Shown here: in pieces, positions 23,350 to 31,904 of the stretch
Numbering within the stretch: position 1 is the first letter of the stretch
Layout of the letters: the number at the start of each line of letters is the position of its first letter
NCBI GenBank assembly: GCA_034436015.1
Contig: DAOTWG010000010.1
Location: 62,001 to 126,000, forward strand
Direction: 5' to 3'
Length of the DNA: 64,000 bases
DNA from: DAOTVX01 sp034436015
Lineage (GTDB): Bacteria; Chloroflexota; Anaerolineae; Anaerolineales; Villigracilaceae
The notes under the pieces: generated by a model
Databases searched by the model: none
What the model saw: the letters and a program-made list of their open reading frames with translations, nothing else
What the model was told of the DNA's origin: nothing
Made by a program: the position numbers and the translations under genes

Positions 23350-26006
23350 AGTTCACTTGCCCGCAGGCGAGCCTTGAAGGTTTCTTGAAGTTGAGCCTGG
23401 AGAGAAGGTACACCGGCGCCTTGCAGAGCATCGTGTAATGCCGCCCATTCCTCGCCGTTTACCAAGCGCCAATCCAGAAACACATAGCATTGATAAGGGC
23501 CCAGTCGAATGAAAAAGCCTTTCTCGTGTAATTCGCGGCAGGAGCGAATGTACTCCAGACCGCTGGCGTAATCTTTGAACATCACATATCCATTGACAGG
23601 GAGTCGCAAACCCTCGGCGAGTGTTTTTTGCCTATATTGTCCGGCGACTTTATCTCGGAACATCACGGAAGAGCGAATCCAACCTTCCGTTTGCGCATAC
23701 TTATTATGGTATATTACGAGCGCTCGTTGCAATTCACCGGCCGCGTTGAAGCCGTTCGTGTAGGCAAAGATGTCCTCGTTCACGAAACCCTGTGGAGTGA
23801 AAAAGTCATAGAGCACGAAGTGTTTGACGTCTGCGAAGAGATAGCGGCGATGTAGGAGCGGAAAAATACGGCTTTCATGGCCGCGCACAAGCGCTTCATC
23901 AGCCGCTTCGTCCCAATAGGCGTGCCGATACTCCATCCCATATTTTTCGCGGAACCCCTCGATTTGCCCGTGAGCGAACATGGGAAGGCCGGGCATGGTA
24001 ACCATCATGGTACAAACGCCGAAGTATTTCTCGGTCGTTCCAAATTGTTGCGCGGCAGGTTCTTCGTCTGGGGTGCTCATAAAGTTAACGAAGCGCTTGA
24101 GCACTTCGGGATCGAATTCCAGCACATTTTTTATAACTTGGCGGTAGTTAGCGTTGTCCTCCTCGCGGAGCATGTGCATAAATGCTGAATTGTATACGCG
24201 ATGCATGCCCAGCGTGCGAACGAAGTACCCTTCCATCAGCCAGAAGGCCTCGGCTAGCAGCAAAGTGTCTGGCGCTTCGGCGGCTACGCGATCTACTACC
24301 TCGCGCCAGAATTCCTTCGGCATCAGCGCGTCGAAAGCCTGTATGGACATACCATGTTCGGCGCGGGAGGGGATCGCGCCGCCCTGACCTGGCGCGGGGA
24401 ACCAGAGCCGTTGGATATGTGTCTTGACCAGCGTCATGGCCGCGTCAAAGCGGATGATGGGAAAATGACGCGCAACGTGTAGTATCGTCCGGATTACCGC
24501 CTCGCGCACTTCGGCTTTCGAGTAATCCAATTGAGCCGTGTCGTTCCATGGCAGCGATGTGCCGTCGTTGCCATGGTAGATGTAACGCTCCTCCCCGCTG
24601 CGCCGATCGAGACGCTTGAATACGACCGCCGCGTCGCTACGGTCGTAGTAGTGATCTTCTAAAAAAATCCCCACGCGCTCATCGTGGGAAAGGTCGGGGC
24701 CACGAAAGGAGTACGATGGAAAGGGCGGATAGGGAAGCGAAAGGAACCACTCGGGATGCTCGATGACCCAGCGGGAGTCAATGGCCATGTGATTTGGCAC
24801 CATGTCTGCGGCTAGGCGGATTCCGTAGCGCGCGGCGCGCTGACGCAGGTTTTCCAACGCCTTCCAACCACCCAGCTCTGCGGCGATTTCATAATCCATC
24901 AAGGCATACGCCGAAGCAGCCGCTTCTGGATTCCCCATCAAGTGTTTGATGCGCTGGCTGGCCTTGCTGCGTTCCCACAGACCAATCAACCAGAGGCCGT
25001 TAAGGCCATGTTGTTGCAAGCGTTCCAATTCTGCGTCTGGAATCTGGTCGAGAGTACAAATCGGGCGCTGGTATGCTTTAGACAGTTGATCTAGCCAGAC
25101 ATAAGTGTTACGGGCAAGGAGGACCAATCGCGTCATCCAGTCGGCGTCTTGGCTGAAATGTTCCACTTCATCTTCGGTGTGGAAAAACGGGACGGCAATC
25201 TCGTATCCGCCGGGGATGGCGCGGCGTAGCTGAGCTTCGCGCAAGTAATCGATTGCGCGACGGAGATGTTGAACGAAATCTTCGCCGAGCAAATCTCCCC
25301 ATTTTTCAATCAAGGATGTTAGCTGGCCGGCGAGCGAGTCGGGCGACTCCTTGACCGGCGCGAGGAGCATAGTGAGTAAATTGCCGCTTTCTCCCTCTCC
25401 CTTTGCCCCTACAGGGGGTTGGTGCATAAAGAAATCGGTTACGAGCTCAATTAATGCTTGACAAGCGGTGTTGGTTTTCAGAGGAGTCAAATCGAAGAAG
25501 TCGCGGTACCTTTGCAAGGCTGGATTCTCGGCGGTCAAATGGGCCAGGAAAAGTTCCTCGAGCGCTATCCAGCGGTTCGGTAGCATTTCTTTTCGATCGT
25601 TCAGGTAGTCTTGTGCAGAGATTTCCCCCTTCCGAAGAGCGAGCGGTGGGAATTCTTCAACAAATTGCAAGAGCGTTCTTTCCAGGTTCTCTCCCAGATA
25701 GGTCTCCAGAAATGTCAGGGCTCGATGAATGGTCTGAGGGCTTCGTTCGAGGAAGCGGCGGATGATAAGATGCAGGGCTTCGTGGAGAAGCCCCATGGCG
25801 TAGATGTCGGCGGCCGGAAATGTCTCGCTTCGTGCTATGCTCACCGCGTTGGCAAATCGCTTGGCGATCTCGAAGCTGGCTGGAGTAATATGCCCGTCGA
25901 GGATGAACAGCGTCTCATCGAGGCGGTACATTTCTCGCGCCCGGCGAGAGATGAGAAATTCCAACGGCACGGCAGCCCTCCGTACAGGGGATGAAGTGAT
26001 GCTCAC
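23346..26006 (-). CDS. GH13 alpha-amylase-family protein with large N-terminal extension
   Basis: 886 residues. Residues 1-310 are an unrecognised helical region. The (beta/alpha)8 domain follows: GLNGLWLIGLW, region I DMVPNHM near 401, region II IIRFDAAM with nucleophile D521, region III LLAEAFW with acid/base E586. At region IV the usual NHD is replaced: FVNFMSTPDEEPA keeps D647, but P646 stands where histidine is expected. The catalytic triad is thus present, with a changed subsite. No signal peptide, so it acts in the cytoplasm on an alpha-glucan or a glucoside; the reaction is not predictable. It overlaps the NYN gene upstream by 4 bases. Confidence 0.85.
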   Translation of the reverse strand: MSITSSPVRRAAVPLEFLISRRAREMYRLDETLFILDGHITPASFEIAKRFANAVSIARSETFPAADIYAMGLLHEALHLIIRRFLERSPQTIHRALTFLETYLGENLERTLLQFVEEFPPLALRKGEISAQDYLNDRKEMLPNRWIALEELFLAHLTAENPALQRYRDFFDLTPLKTNTACQALIELVTDFFMHQPPVGAKGEGESGNLLTMLLAPVKESPDSLAGQLTSLIEKWGDLLGEDFVQHLRRAIDYLREAQLRRAIPGGYEIAVPFFHTEDEVEHFSQDADWMTRLVLLARNTYVWLDQLSKAYQRPICTLDQIPDAELERLQQHGLNGLWLIGLWERSKASQRIKHLMGNPEAAASAYALMDYEIAAELGGWKALENLRQRAARYGIRLAADMVPNHMAIDSRWVIEHPEWFLSLPYPPFPSYSFRGPDLSHDERVGIFLEDHYYDRSDAAVVFKRLDRRSGEERYIYHGNDGTSLPWNDTAQLDYSKAEVREAVIRTILHVARHFPIIRFDAAMTLVKTHIQRLWFPAPGQGGAIPSRAEHGMSIQAFDALMPKEFWREVVDRVAAEAPDTLLLAEAFWLMEGYFVRTLGMHRVYNSAFMHMLREEDNANYRQVIKNVLEFDPEVLKRFVNFMSTPDEEPAAQQFGTTEKYFGVCTMMVTMPGLPMFAHGQIEGFREKYGMEYRHAYWDEAADEALVRGHESRIFPLLHRRYLFADVKHFVLYDFFTPQGFVNEDIFAYTNGFNAAGELQRALVIYHNKYAQTEGWIRSSVMFRDKVAGQYRQKTLAEGLRLPVNGYVMFKDYASGLEYIRSCRELHEKGFFIRLGPYQCYVFLDWRLVNGEEWAALHDALQGAGVPSLQAQLQETFKARLRASEL

Positions 26007-26773
26007 TCTTTGAGGCGGACGTAGAATAGCGTGGAGCCGTCAATCTCCTGTGTGCGCATCTGGAAGTAGTCTTTGTAACTGGCGATCAAGCGTGAAAGTT
26101 GACGGTGACCGTATGTTCGGGGATCAAAGCCGGGGTCTAGTTGATGAAGGGCGTTGCCCATGTGGTCCAACCGCGCCCAGCCATCTTCTTGTGCGGCCAT
26201 GTCGTAAGCCTGGCGCAAAATGGACATCGCCTCGTGCTCGACCTCCTGACTTGTCTCGGTTTTCGCTTTCTTGTGTGCGCCACGCGAAGCCGATACTTGC
26301 GCTTCGTGCTTTTCTTCCGCCTCCAAATTCTCTGTATAAACGAAGACATCGCAAGCATTTACAAACGGCTTGGGTGTTTTCTTTGCGCCGATGCCCATAA
26401 CGAATACGCCGCTCTCGCGAATGCGTGTGGCCAGCCGGGTGTAATCGCTATCCGAGGAAACCAGGCAAAAACCATCTACGACGCTGGAGTGGAGTAGATC
26501 CATCGCATCAATAATCATTGCCGAGTCGGTGGCATTCTTGCCAACAGTGTAACGAAACTGTTGAATGGGTTGGATGGCATAATAGTTGAGCACATCCTTC
26601 CAGGAGTTCATGTTGGCGGTTGTCCAGTCTCCATAAATGCGACGGACGGTTACCAAGCCGTATTTGCTGGCTTCCATCAGCATCTGCGGCAGAAGGCCGG
26701 GTTGGGCATTGTCGCCGTCAATCAGAATGGCGATTTTCTTGCGCGGGAGAGAGGGAATCGATTCTTCAGACAT
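26003..26773 (-). CDS. NYN-domain (PIN-like) protein with C-terminal OST-HTH/LOTUS-type domain
   Basis: The ATG at 26773 gives 256 residues; the longer open frame to 27088 overlaps other coding sequence. The NYN domain (about 10-150) has AILIDGDNAQPGLLPQML, KNATDSAMIIDAMDLLH and LVSSDSDYTRLATRIRE, giving the acidic cluster of a PIN-like ribonuclease. The C-terminal 70 residues (GWARLDHMGNALHQLDPGF, YGHRQLSRLIASY) fit the OST-HTH/LOTUS RNA-binding fold. Such LabA/DUF88-like proteins probably cleave or bind RNA; the target is unknown. It is coupled by ATGA to the GH13 gene and appears to start at the transcript 5' end (see the -10 at 26780-26785). Confidence 0.87.
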   Translation of the reverse strand: MSEESIPSLPRKKIAILIDGDNAQPGLLPQMLMEASKYGLVTVRRIYGDWTTANMNSWKDVLNYYAIQPIQQFRYTVGKNATDSAMIIDAMDLLHSSVVDGFCLVSSDSDYTRLATRIRESGVFVMGIGAKKTPKPFVNACDVFVYTENLEAEEKHEAQVSASRGAHKKAKTETSQEVEHEAMSILRQAYDMAAQEDGWARLDHMGNALHQLDPGFDPRTYGHRQLSRLIASYKDYFQMRTQEIDGSTLFYVRLKE

Positions 26774-26779
26774 ACTCCC

Positions 26780-26785
26780 ATTATA
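26780..26785 (-). promoter_or_regulatory. -10 element placing the NYN transcript start at its ATG (leaderless)
   Basis: TATAAT on the minus strand, separated from the ATG at 26773 by exactly 6 bases (GGGAGT). With a normal 6-base discriminator, transcription would begin on the A of the start codon. The same layout occurs at the UbiA gene. Confidence 0.45.
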
Positions 26786-26969
26786 AGCTTTGCTGAGCAA
26801 TCGTGGGCTTATCTCTTGGCGTGGTGTCAAGTTGGCCAATGGCAGCGAAACACCCCTAGAGACAAAATGCGGAAAACCATTGCGGCGGTTGGCATGACAT
26901 CGCCGTAAGGGATGTTCGGTGTGTTCGAGGGGAAGTATCGAATTCATTTTCGGTACGGAGACTATGACA

Positions 26970-28205
26970 TCAGGCAAAGGATGTGAGTGCAGCGTTGCTT
27001 GTTCGTCGTCCGAGTCGGCGTGTTCTTTTGCGATGGCGCCACGCCAACCAAGTTGCGCCGGCACCGAACGCGGTCGCGAGCAGGTCAATCAGGCTCCCTA
27101 GGTAGGGGATCGCTCGTAACAGGGTGTACACCAATGCGCCGGTCAAGAGAGACAGCGCCAGCCACCAGAAGCTCTTGCTTTCTTTATTTGCAAACAACCA
27201 GGGGAAAAGGGCGTAACAAGCAATGACTTTGGCCCCGTATAACACAAACAACCATAAAGCGACCGCGAGCGCGCTTAACGTACAGAGGAAAAGTATCCAG
27301 AGCGCTGCGGCAATTTGCCAGAGGCCCAGGTATACCAACCCCAAGCCGACGGCGAAAAGGAGCATGTAGAACGCAAGGAGCAAGAGGAAGACATTCATAA
27401 TAGCGACGAGCACAGCGGCGCCTACACCCAGGTCCGCCATGGCTTTTGGCGTGCTTTCTCGCTGCTTGCTTCTAGGGATGGGCGCGCTAGCCAGAGCATG
27501 AGCAGAGAAAAGACGGCGAATGCTAGCCAAAGGCGGAGTCGGCCGAACAGCCACTCGCGCCACGGAGAAGATGTTGTGTTTGTCGCTCCAATAGGTGACA
27601 AGCCGGCGCCCAGGCCATGGCCGGATGCAGGCGGCCAGAAGACGTGTGGGGTCAGGGGCAATGGGGAGGACGACGATTCGATATGCAGGCGAATCGTGAG
27701 TTCGTCGAATCCGAGGAGTTGCATCAGGGCATTGTACAATTGAATTGGGCCGAGAATTGTGTGCAAGGAGCGACCGATGTGGCCGTTTAGGCCGGCATCC
27801 AAACCAAGTGCAAACAGATCGCGCCCGATGAACGATTCGGGTTCGCTAGTCAGGCTGATGGTTGCAACGTATAGGTCACGCTCCAGACGCGCCGAATTGC
27901 CCAAAGCAAGGGTCAGCGCCAGCTCGTATACCCCGCCGCTGATCGGGCCGTTGATGACGGCATTTTGCCCAATTAGGAGGAGACTGCCGTTGACTGTCCC
28001 GTTTACCTGAACTTGATTCCCGATAAGCAGCGCATTGCCGTTTACGGTTTCGTCCAGCGTCACCGCTTGCCCATAGAGGGAAGGCGTCCTGATCGAGAGT
28101 TGCTTGGGACAGGAGGGCCGTCTTATAGATTCTTGCCCGAGTTGGCGCGAGAACTGGCAGAAGAACGAGCGACAACAGGATAGCCGCCGTCGTTTTTGTT
28201 TTCAT
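26970..28205 (-). pseudogene. Polymer-forming (bactofilin-like) membrane protein gene with two compensating frameshifts
   Basis: The first frame from ATG 28205 gives a signal peptide (ILLSLVLLPVLA). Near 28141-28151 sense passes to the +1 frame, encoding a beta-helix of repeats such as VNGNALLIGNQVQVNG and VNGSLLLIGQNAVING, then a first membrane segment (LWLAFAVFSLLMLWLA). At the GGG run 27427-27429 that frame meets TAG, but the original frame continues with GVGAAVLVAIMNVFLLLL and several more membrane segments to 26970. One extra G there would give a smooth join. The net frame is zero; an intact product would be about 411 residues. Neighbour of mevalonate kinase. Role: probably an envelope scaffold protein; broken or mis-sequenced. 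Confidence 0.7.
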
Positions 28206-28239
28206 AGGTCGCTCTCCTTTCCGAGAAGATGGGGCAATT

Positions 28240-29175
28240 TTAGTGGGGTGAGCATGCCACTGGTGTGACAATCACGCGTTTGGCTCCGGCTTGTTGCAAT
28301 GCGTGCTGGACTTCTTTGATTGCATCTGTTGGAGCCAGCGCAATCATGGCGCCTCCGCGCCCTCCGCCGGAGAGTTTGGCGCCCCAGGCGCCGGCAACGC
28401 GAGCAGCTTCTGTCAGACGGTCTAGCTCCGGACTGGAAACGGTTAAGTCCTGTAAAAGCGCGTGATTTTCATTCATCAGTAGGCCGAGAGTGGAAAGGTC
28501 GCCGTCCTCGAGAGCGCGACGCGCTGCCTGGACGAGCGAGGCGATAGTATCGAAGATGTGCTCGCAATGGGAACGAGAGGTCTCCCAAAGTTGACGCACG
28601 GCGGCCACAGAATCGCGCGTCAGGGCAGGAATGCCGCTATCGCCGATAAGCAAGGTGAAAGGTTCGCCGACACGCAGTCGTTCGACGGGTCGTCCCTTGA
28701 CAAAGTACACGGGCTGCGCATAGGTGACAACGGTATTGTCTATCCCGGAAGGGGCGCCATGGTGTAACTTTTCGATTTCGTAGGCTAGAGCGTTTACCGT
28801 TTCGTGGTCGAGTGGTTGCCCTAAGAAGGCGGCCAGGGCGCGTATAACGGCTACCGAAACGGCCGCGCCGGAGCCGAGACCGGAGGCCGCCGGAATATCG
28901 GACTCAATGTGAATTTGTAGCGAGGGAGGATCGCTCATGTTTAGTGTGGAAAGAACGCTACGCACAATAGCCGCCAGAGGATGATTGGGCGCGAGTCGGG
29001 AGAGTTCTTCTTGCAGGTTGACCTGCGGGGCGTGAATCCAGACGCCGACCTCGGCCGACCGAATCGTCGCCGTTGCCTGCACTTGGGAAACCGGCACGGC
29101 GAGCGCAGGGCGCCCGTAGACGACAGCGTGTTCGCCAAGTAGGATAATTTTGCCAGGGGCGGAGGAAGAGATCAT
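28240..29175 (-). CDS. mvk: Mevalonate kinase
   Basis: A 311-residue GHMP kinase. SSAPGKIILLGEHAVVYG is the mevalonate kinase N-terminal signature, PAASGLGSGAAVSVAVIRAL is the ATP-binding GHMP loop near residues 95-113, and AKLSGGGRGGAMIAL is motif 3. It phosphorylates mevalonate in the cytosol for isoprenoid synthesis by the mevalonate pathway, which some Chloroflexota use. The other pathway genes are not in the window. The start overlaps the UbiA stop by 4 bases (ATGA), a coupling that joins precursor supply to a polyprenyl-phosphate enzyme. A 34-base gap separates it from the broken membrane gene. Confidence 0.92.
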   Translation of the reverse strand: MISSSAPGKIILLGEHAVVYGRPALAVPVSQVQATATIRSAEVGVWIHAPQVNLQEELSRLAPNHPLAAIVRSVLSTLNMSDPPSLQIHIESDIPAASGLGSGAAVSVAVIRALAAFLGQPLDHETVNALAYEIEKLHHGAPSGIDNTVVTYAQPVYFVKGRPVERLRVGEPFTLLIGDSGIPALTRDSVAAVRQLWETSRSHCEHIFDTIASLVQAARRALEDGDLSTLGLLMNENHALLQDLTVSSPELDRLTEAARVAGAWGAKLSGGGRGGAMIALAPTDAIKEVQHALQQAGAKRVIVTPVACSPH

Positions 29176-30047
29176 AGGAGGTAGAAGATCGCCAGCACGG
29201 TCAGCCCCCAGAGAAGAATGGCGATTTGCAGGGGTCGGTCAGAAAGTAGGATGTCCTCCGGCGCGCCGCCGGCGTGTTCTACTTGAACTAGGTACAGGTA
29301 GCGGAAGATACCGTAGACAACGAAAGGGATTGTCAACATCAGGGCGTGGTTGCCGGGCGCTTCCGGTCGAAAAAAGGTATAGAGGGAATAGGCTACAACG
29401 GTTGTGGCAGAAACGATGCTGAGGTATTGATCGAGCAGAGGGATGGTATAGCCATCCAGGACTTTACGGTGGAGGTTGGCATCCTTGGTCAGCAAGGTTA
29501 GTTCGGCGCGTCGTTTGCTGAAACCGAGGTACAGCGCCAGTAGGGTCATGATGACGTACAGCCATGGCGAGAAGCGTTCCACGACAATGAGGGTAACGCC
29601 GGCATGGACGCGCAAAACGAAACCGGCTGCGATGAGTAATACATCCAGGATAGGAATGTGCTTGAGAAATTTGGAGTAGGCCAGCATCAGCGCCAGGTAG
29701 AGAAAAAGCGTGGACGCGAAAGGCCACCCCAAAGGGAGCGCGAAAACGAACGCCAGGATTGTCAACGCGATGCCGCAGAGAAGCGCCACCGGAACGGGTA
29801 GGATGCCGGCGGCGATAGGACGATTGCGCTTAACCGGATGTTGGCGGTCGGCCTCGATGTCCATCAGATCGTTGAACATATAGATGGCGCTAGAGACAAG
29901 GCAGAAGAGCGCACAGCCGAGCAAGGTGCGCAGGAAGTCAACCCCATGGAATAGCTTTCCATCAAACACCAGAGCGGCGAAGAGGAAGGCATTCTTCGTC
30001 CACTGGCGCGGACGCATGGTTTTGAGAATGGCGCGCAAGGTAGTCAT
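29172..30047 (-). CDS. UbiA-family prenyltransferase, decaprenyl-phosphate phosphoribosyltransferase-like
   Basis: The start at 30047 (MTTLRAILKTMRPRQWTKN) gives 291 residues. MRPRQWTKNAFLFAALVF at the N-terminus and NDLMDIEADRQHPVKRNRPIA (first Asp-rich motif) are characteristic of the DPPR synthase group, which joins phosphoribosyl diphosphate to a polyprenyl phosphate for arabinan-like wall sugars. YLGFSKRRAELTLL carries the second motif region. About eight membrane segments are visible. The open frame upstream to 30212 is not needed. Coupled to mvk by ATGA overlap. A quinone-type prenyltransferase is a less likely alternative. Confidence 0.83.
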   Translation of the reverse strand: MTTLRAILKTMRPRQWTKNAFLFAALVFDGKLFHGVDFLRTLLGCALFCLVSSAIYMFNDLMDIEADRQHPVKRNRPIAAGILPVPVALLCGIALTILAFVFALPLGWPFASTLFLYLALMLAYSKFLKHIPILDVLLIAAGFVLRVHAGVTLIVVERFSPWLYVIMTLLALYLGFSKRRAELTLLTKDANLHRKVLDGYTIPLLDQYLSIVSATTVVAYSLYTFFRPEAPGNHALMLTIPFVVYGIFRYLYLVQVEHAGGAPEDILLSDRPLQIAILLWGLTVLAIFYLL

Positions 30048-30053
30048 ATCCCA

Positions 30054-30059
30054 ATTATA
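30054..30059 (-). promoter_or_regulatory. -10 element placing the UbiA transcript start at its ATG (leaderless)
   Basis: TATAAT on the minus strand followed by 6 bases (TGGGAT) and then the ATG at 30047. Transcription would start at or next to the start codon. No -35 match is obvious. Confidence 0.45.
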
Positions 30060-30082
30060 TATCATGGGGATGTCTGCAAGGC

Positions 30083-30091
30083 TGGTATAAT
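30083..30091 (+). promoter_or_regulatory. Extended -10 promoter for the GH20 gene
   Basis: TGGTATAAT, a perfect -10 with the TGn extension, lies 54 bases before the ATG at 30146. The extension can compensate for the absence of a clear -35. AAGGAG at 30136-30141 is the ribosome site. Confidence 0.5.
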
Positions 30092-30145
30092 GCTGGACGC
30101 GGCCCGTAAGCTCATGGAAAACCAAGCGGGCTGCAAGGAGTTCGT

Positions 30146-31813
30146 ATGCTTTCTGCGGCAACATCCTGGAAGTCCCGTTCCTTTCAACGGCGAAGGGAAC
30201 TCTACTTGACATCTTTTCGTCTCTCTTGTCTTTTGGCCTGGCTTGTTGTCCTTGGGGCTTGTAGACCTATACCGCCTACCCAGAGGGAGAATGCGCCAAC
30301 AGTTGCCGAATCGACCACGGCGGAACGGCCCTTGCCTACGTTGGAAGGTGTGATTCCGAAACCTGTGCAGGCGATTCCTGGCGGCGATCGGTTTCTTCTG
30401 ACGGAGAAGACCGACATCTGCCTTGTTCCCGGTAGTGAGGAGACGCGACGTGTGGCGCAATTCCTTGCTGAACGCTTGCGAAGATCCACTGGGTATCCTG
30501 TGCCGATTCTGACGGCCGATGGCGATTGCGCCGATGGGGATGTGTATTTGCTGTTGGATGCCGATGAAGTATCGCTGGGTAGCGAGGGCTATGAACTGAG
30601 TATCACGCCGCAGCGTGTCACGCTGCGCGCGGCGCGGGCTGCCGGCTTGTTCTATGGAGTGCAGACGATTCGCCAGTTGTTGCCGCCAGCAGTGGAAAGC
30701 TCAAGCTTGCAGCAGGAAGTATGGGAAATCGCAACGGGCGAGATTCGAGATTACCCTCGTTTTGCCTGGCGAGGCGCTATGCTGGATGTCGCACGTCATT
30801 TCTTCACCGTAGAGGAAGTTAAGCGCTATATTGACTATCTCGCTTACTATAAGATGAACCGCCTGCATCTACATCTGACCGATGATCAGGGCTGGCGTAT
30901 TGAGATCAAGTCTTGGCCAAAACTGGCGACGTACGGCGGCAGCCTGGAAGTTGGAGGAACGCGCGGCGGCTATTACACGCAGGAACAGTATGCAGAAATC
31001 GTTTCCTACGCGGCAGACCGTTTCGTTACGGTTGTGCCAGAGATTGATATGCCGGGCCACGTAAATGCGGCTCTAGCCTCCTACGCGGAATTGAACTGCG
31101 ATGGGGTGGCTCCTGATCTGTACACCGGCATCGAGGTCGGTTTTAGTTCGCTGTGTGTGGGCAAGGATATCACCTATACCTTTGTCGCCGACGTGATTCG
31201 GGAGGTGGCTGCGCTGACGCCGGGAGATTATCTTCACATTGGCGGCGACGAGGCGGGCGCTACGCGGGCAAAGGGATATCAATACTTTATTCGTCAGGCG
31301 CAGGCCATTGTCGCGGTCAATGGGAAAAAGGTTGTTGGTTGGGAGGAAATTGCGCAAACAACCCTGTTATCCGGCACGTTGGTTCAACATTGGCAGCCGG
31401 GCGAGGGGCATGTACGGGAGGCGGTTCGCCAGGGCGCGCAAATTATTCTATCGCCGGCAGATAGAGCCTATCTTGACATGAAGTACGATGCGAATACTCG
31501 TTTGGGCTTGGATTGGGCCGGTTATATTAACGTCCAGACGGCTTATTCCTGGGAACCGACGGCCTTCATCGATGGCATAGGGGAGGAACATATTGCCGGT
31601 GTGGAGGCTCCGCTTTGGACGGAAACAATAACGACCTTGGATGAGATTGAGTACATGGCCTTTCCTCGACTTCCTGGCTACGCGGAGATTGGCTGGTCGC
31701 CGGCGGAGGGAAGAGCATGGGGAGAATATCGTCGTCGTCTTGCCGGCCACGCGCCGCGCTGGATTTTGCAAGGCATAGATTTTTACCGTTCGTCGGAAAT
31801 CCCTTGGCCGTAA
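30146..31813 (+). CDS. Beta-N-acetylhexosaminidase lipoprotein (GH20)
   Basis: 555 residues. A basic N-terminus and hydrophobic segment end in the lipobox VLGAC near residue 39, so the enzyme is anchored outside the cell membrane. The GH20b-like domain covers about 70-185 (EGYELSITPQRVTLRA). The catalytic barrel follows, with AWRGAMLDVARHFF, HLHLTDDQGWRIEI, and HIGGDEA, whose D368-E369 pair is the substrate-assisted catalytic couple. WEPTAF and APLWTE lie in the substrate-binding region. It removes terminal beta-linked GlcNAc or GalNAc from glycans, peptidoglycan fragments or chitin oligomers. Single-gene transcript ending at a hairpin. Confidence 0.92.
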   Translation: MLSAATSWKSRSFQRRRELYLTSFRLSCLLAWLVVLGACRPIPPTQRENAPTVAESTTAERPLPTLEGVIPKPVQAIPGGDRFLLTEKTDICLVPGSEETRRVAQFLAERLRRSTGYPVPILTADGDCADGDVYLLLDADEVSLGSEGYELSITPQRVTLRAARAAGLFYGVQTIRQLLPPAVESSSLQQEVWEIATGEIRDYPRFAWRGAMLDVARHFFTVEEVKRYIDYLAYYKMNRLHLHLTDDQGWRIEIKSWPKLATYGGSLEVGGTRGGYYTQEQYAEIVSYAADRFVTVVPEIDMPGHVNAALASYAELNCDGVAPDLYTGIEVGFSSLCVGKDITYTFVADVIREVAALTPGDYLHIGGDEAGATRAKGYQYFIRQAQAIVAVNGKKVVGWEEIAQTTLLSGTLVQHWQPGEGHVREAVRQGAQIILSPADRAYLDMKYDANTRLGLDWAGYINVQTAYSWEPTAFIDGIGEEHIAGVEAPLWTETITTLDEIEYMAFPRLPGYAEIGWSPAEGRAWGEYRRRLAGHAPRWILQGIDFYRSSEIPWP

Positions 31814-31842
31814 AATTCGGGAAAGCCGGAGCCGCGAAAATC

Positions 31843-31875
31843 CCGGCCTGCTTTGGAACACCCAAAGCAGGCCGG
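31843..31875. terminator. Bidirectional terminator-like hairpin between convergent genes
   Basis: A perfect 14-bp inverted repeat (31843-31856 and 31862-31875) with a 5-base loop between the GH20 stop and the SIMPL stop. On the minus strand it is followed by GATTTTC, a short T run; on the plus strand no T run follows. It probably ends both transcripts, more clearly the minus one. Confidence 0.6.
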
Positions 31876-31904
31876 AACGGATTCCGACGGCTTGCGAGCA
31901 GCCG

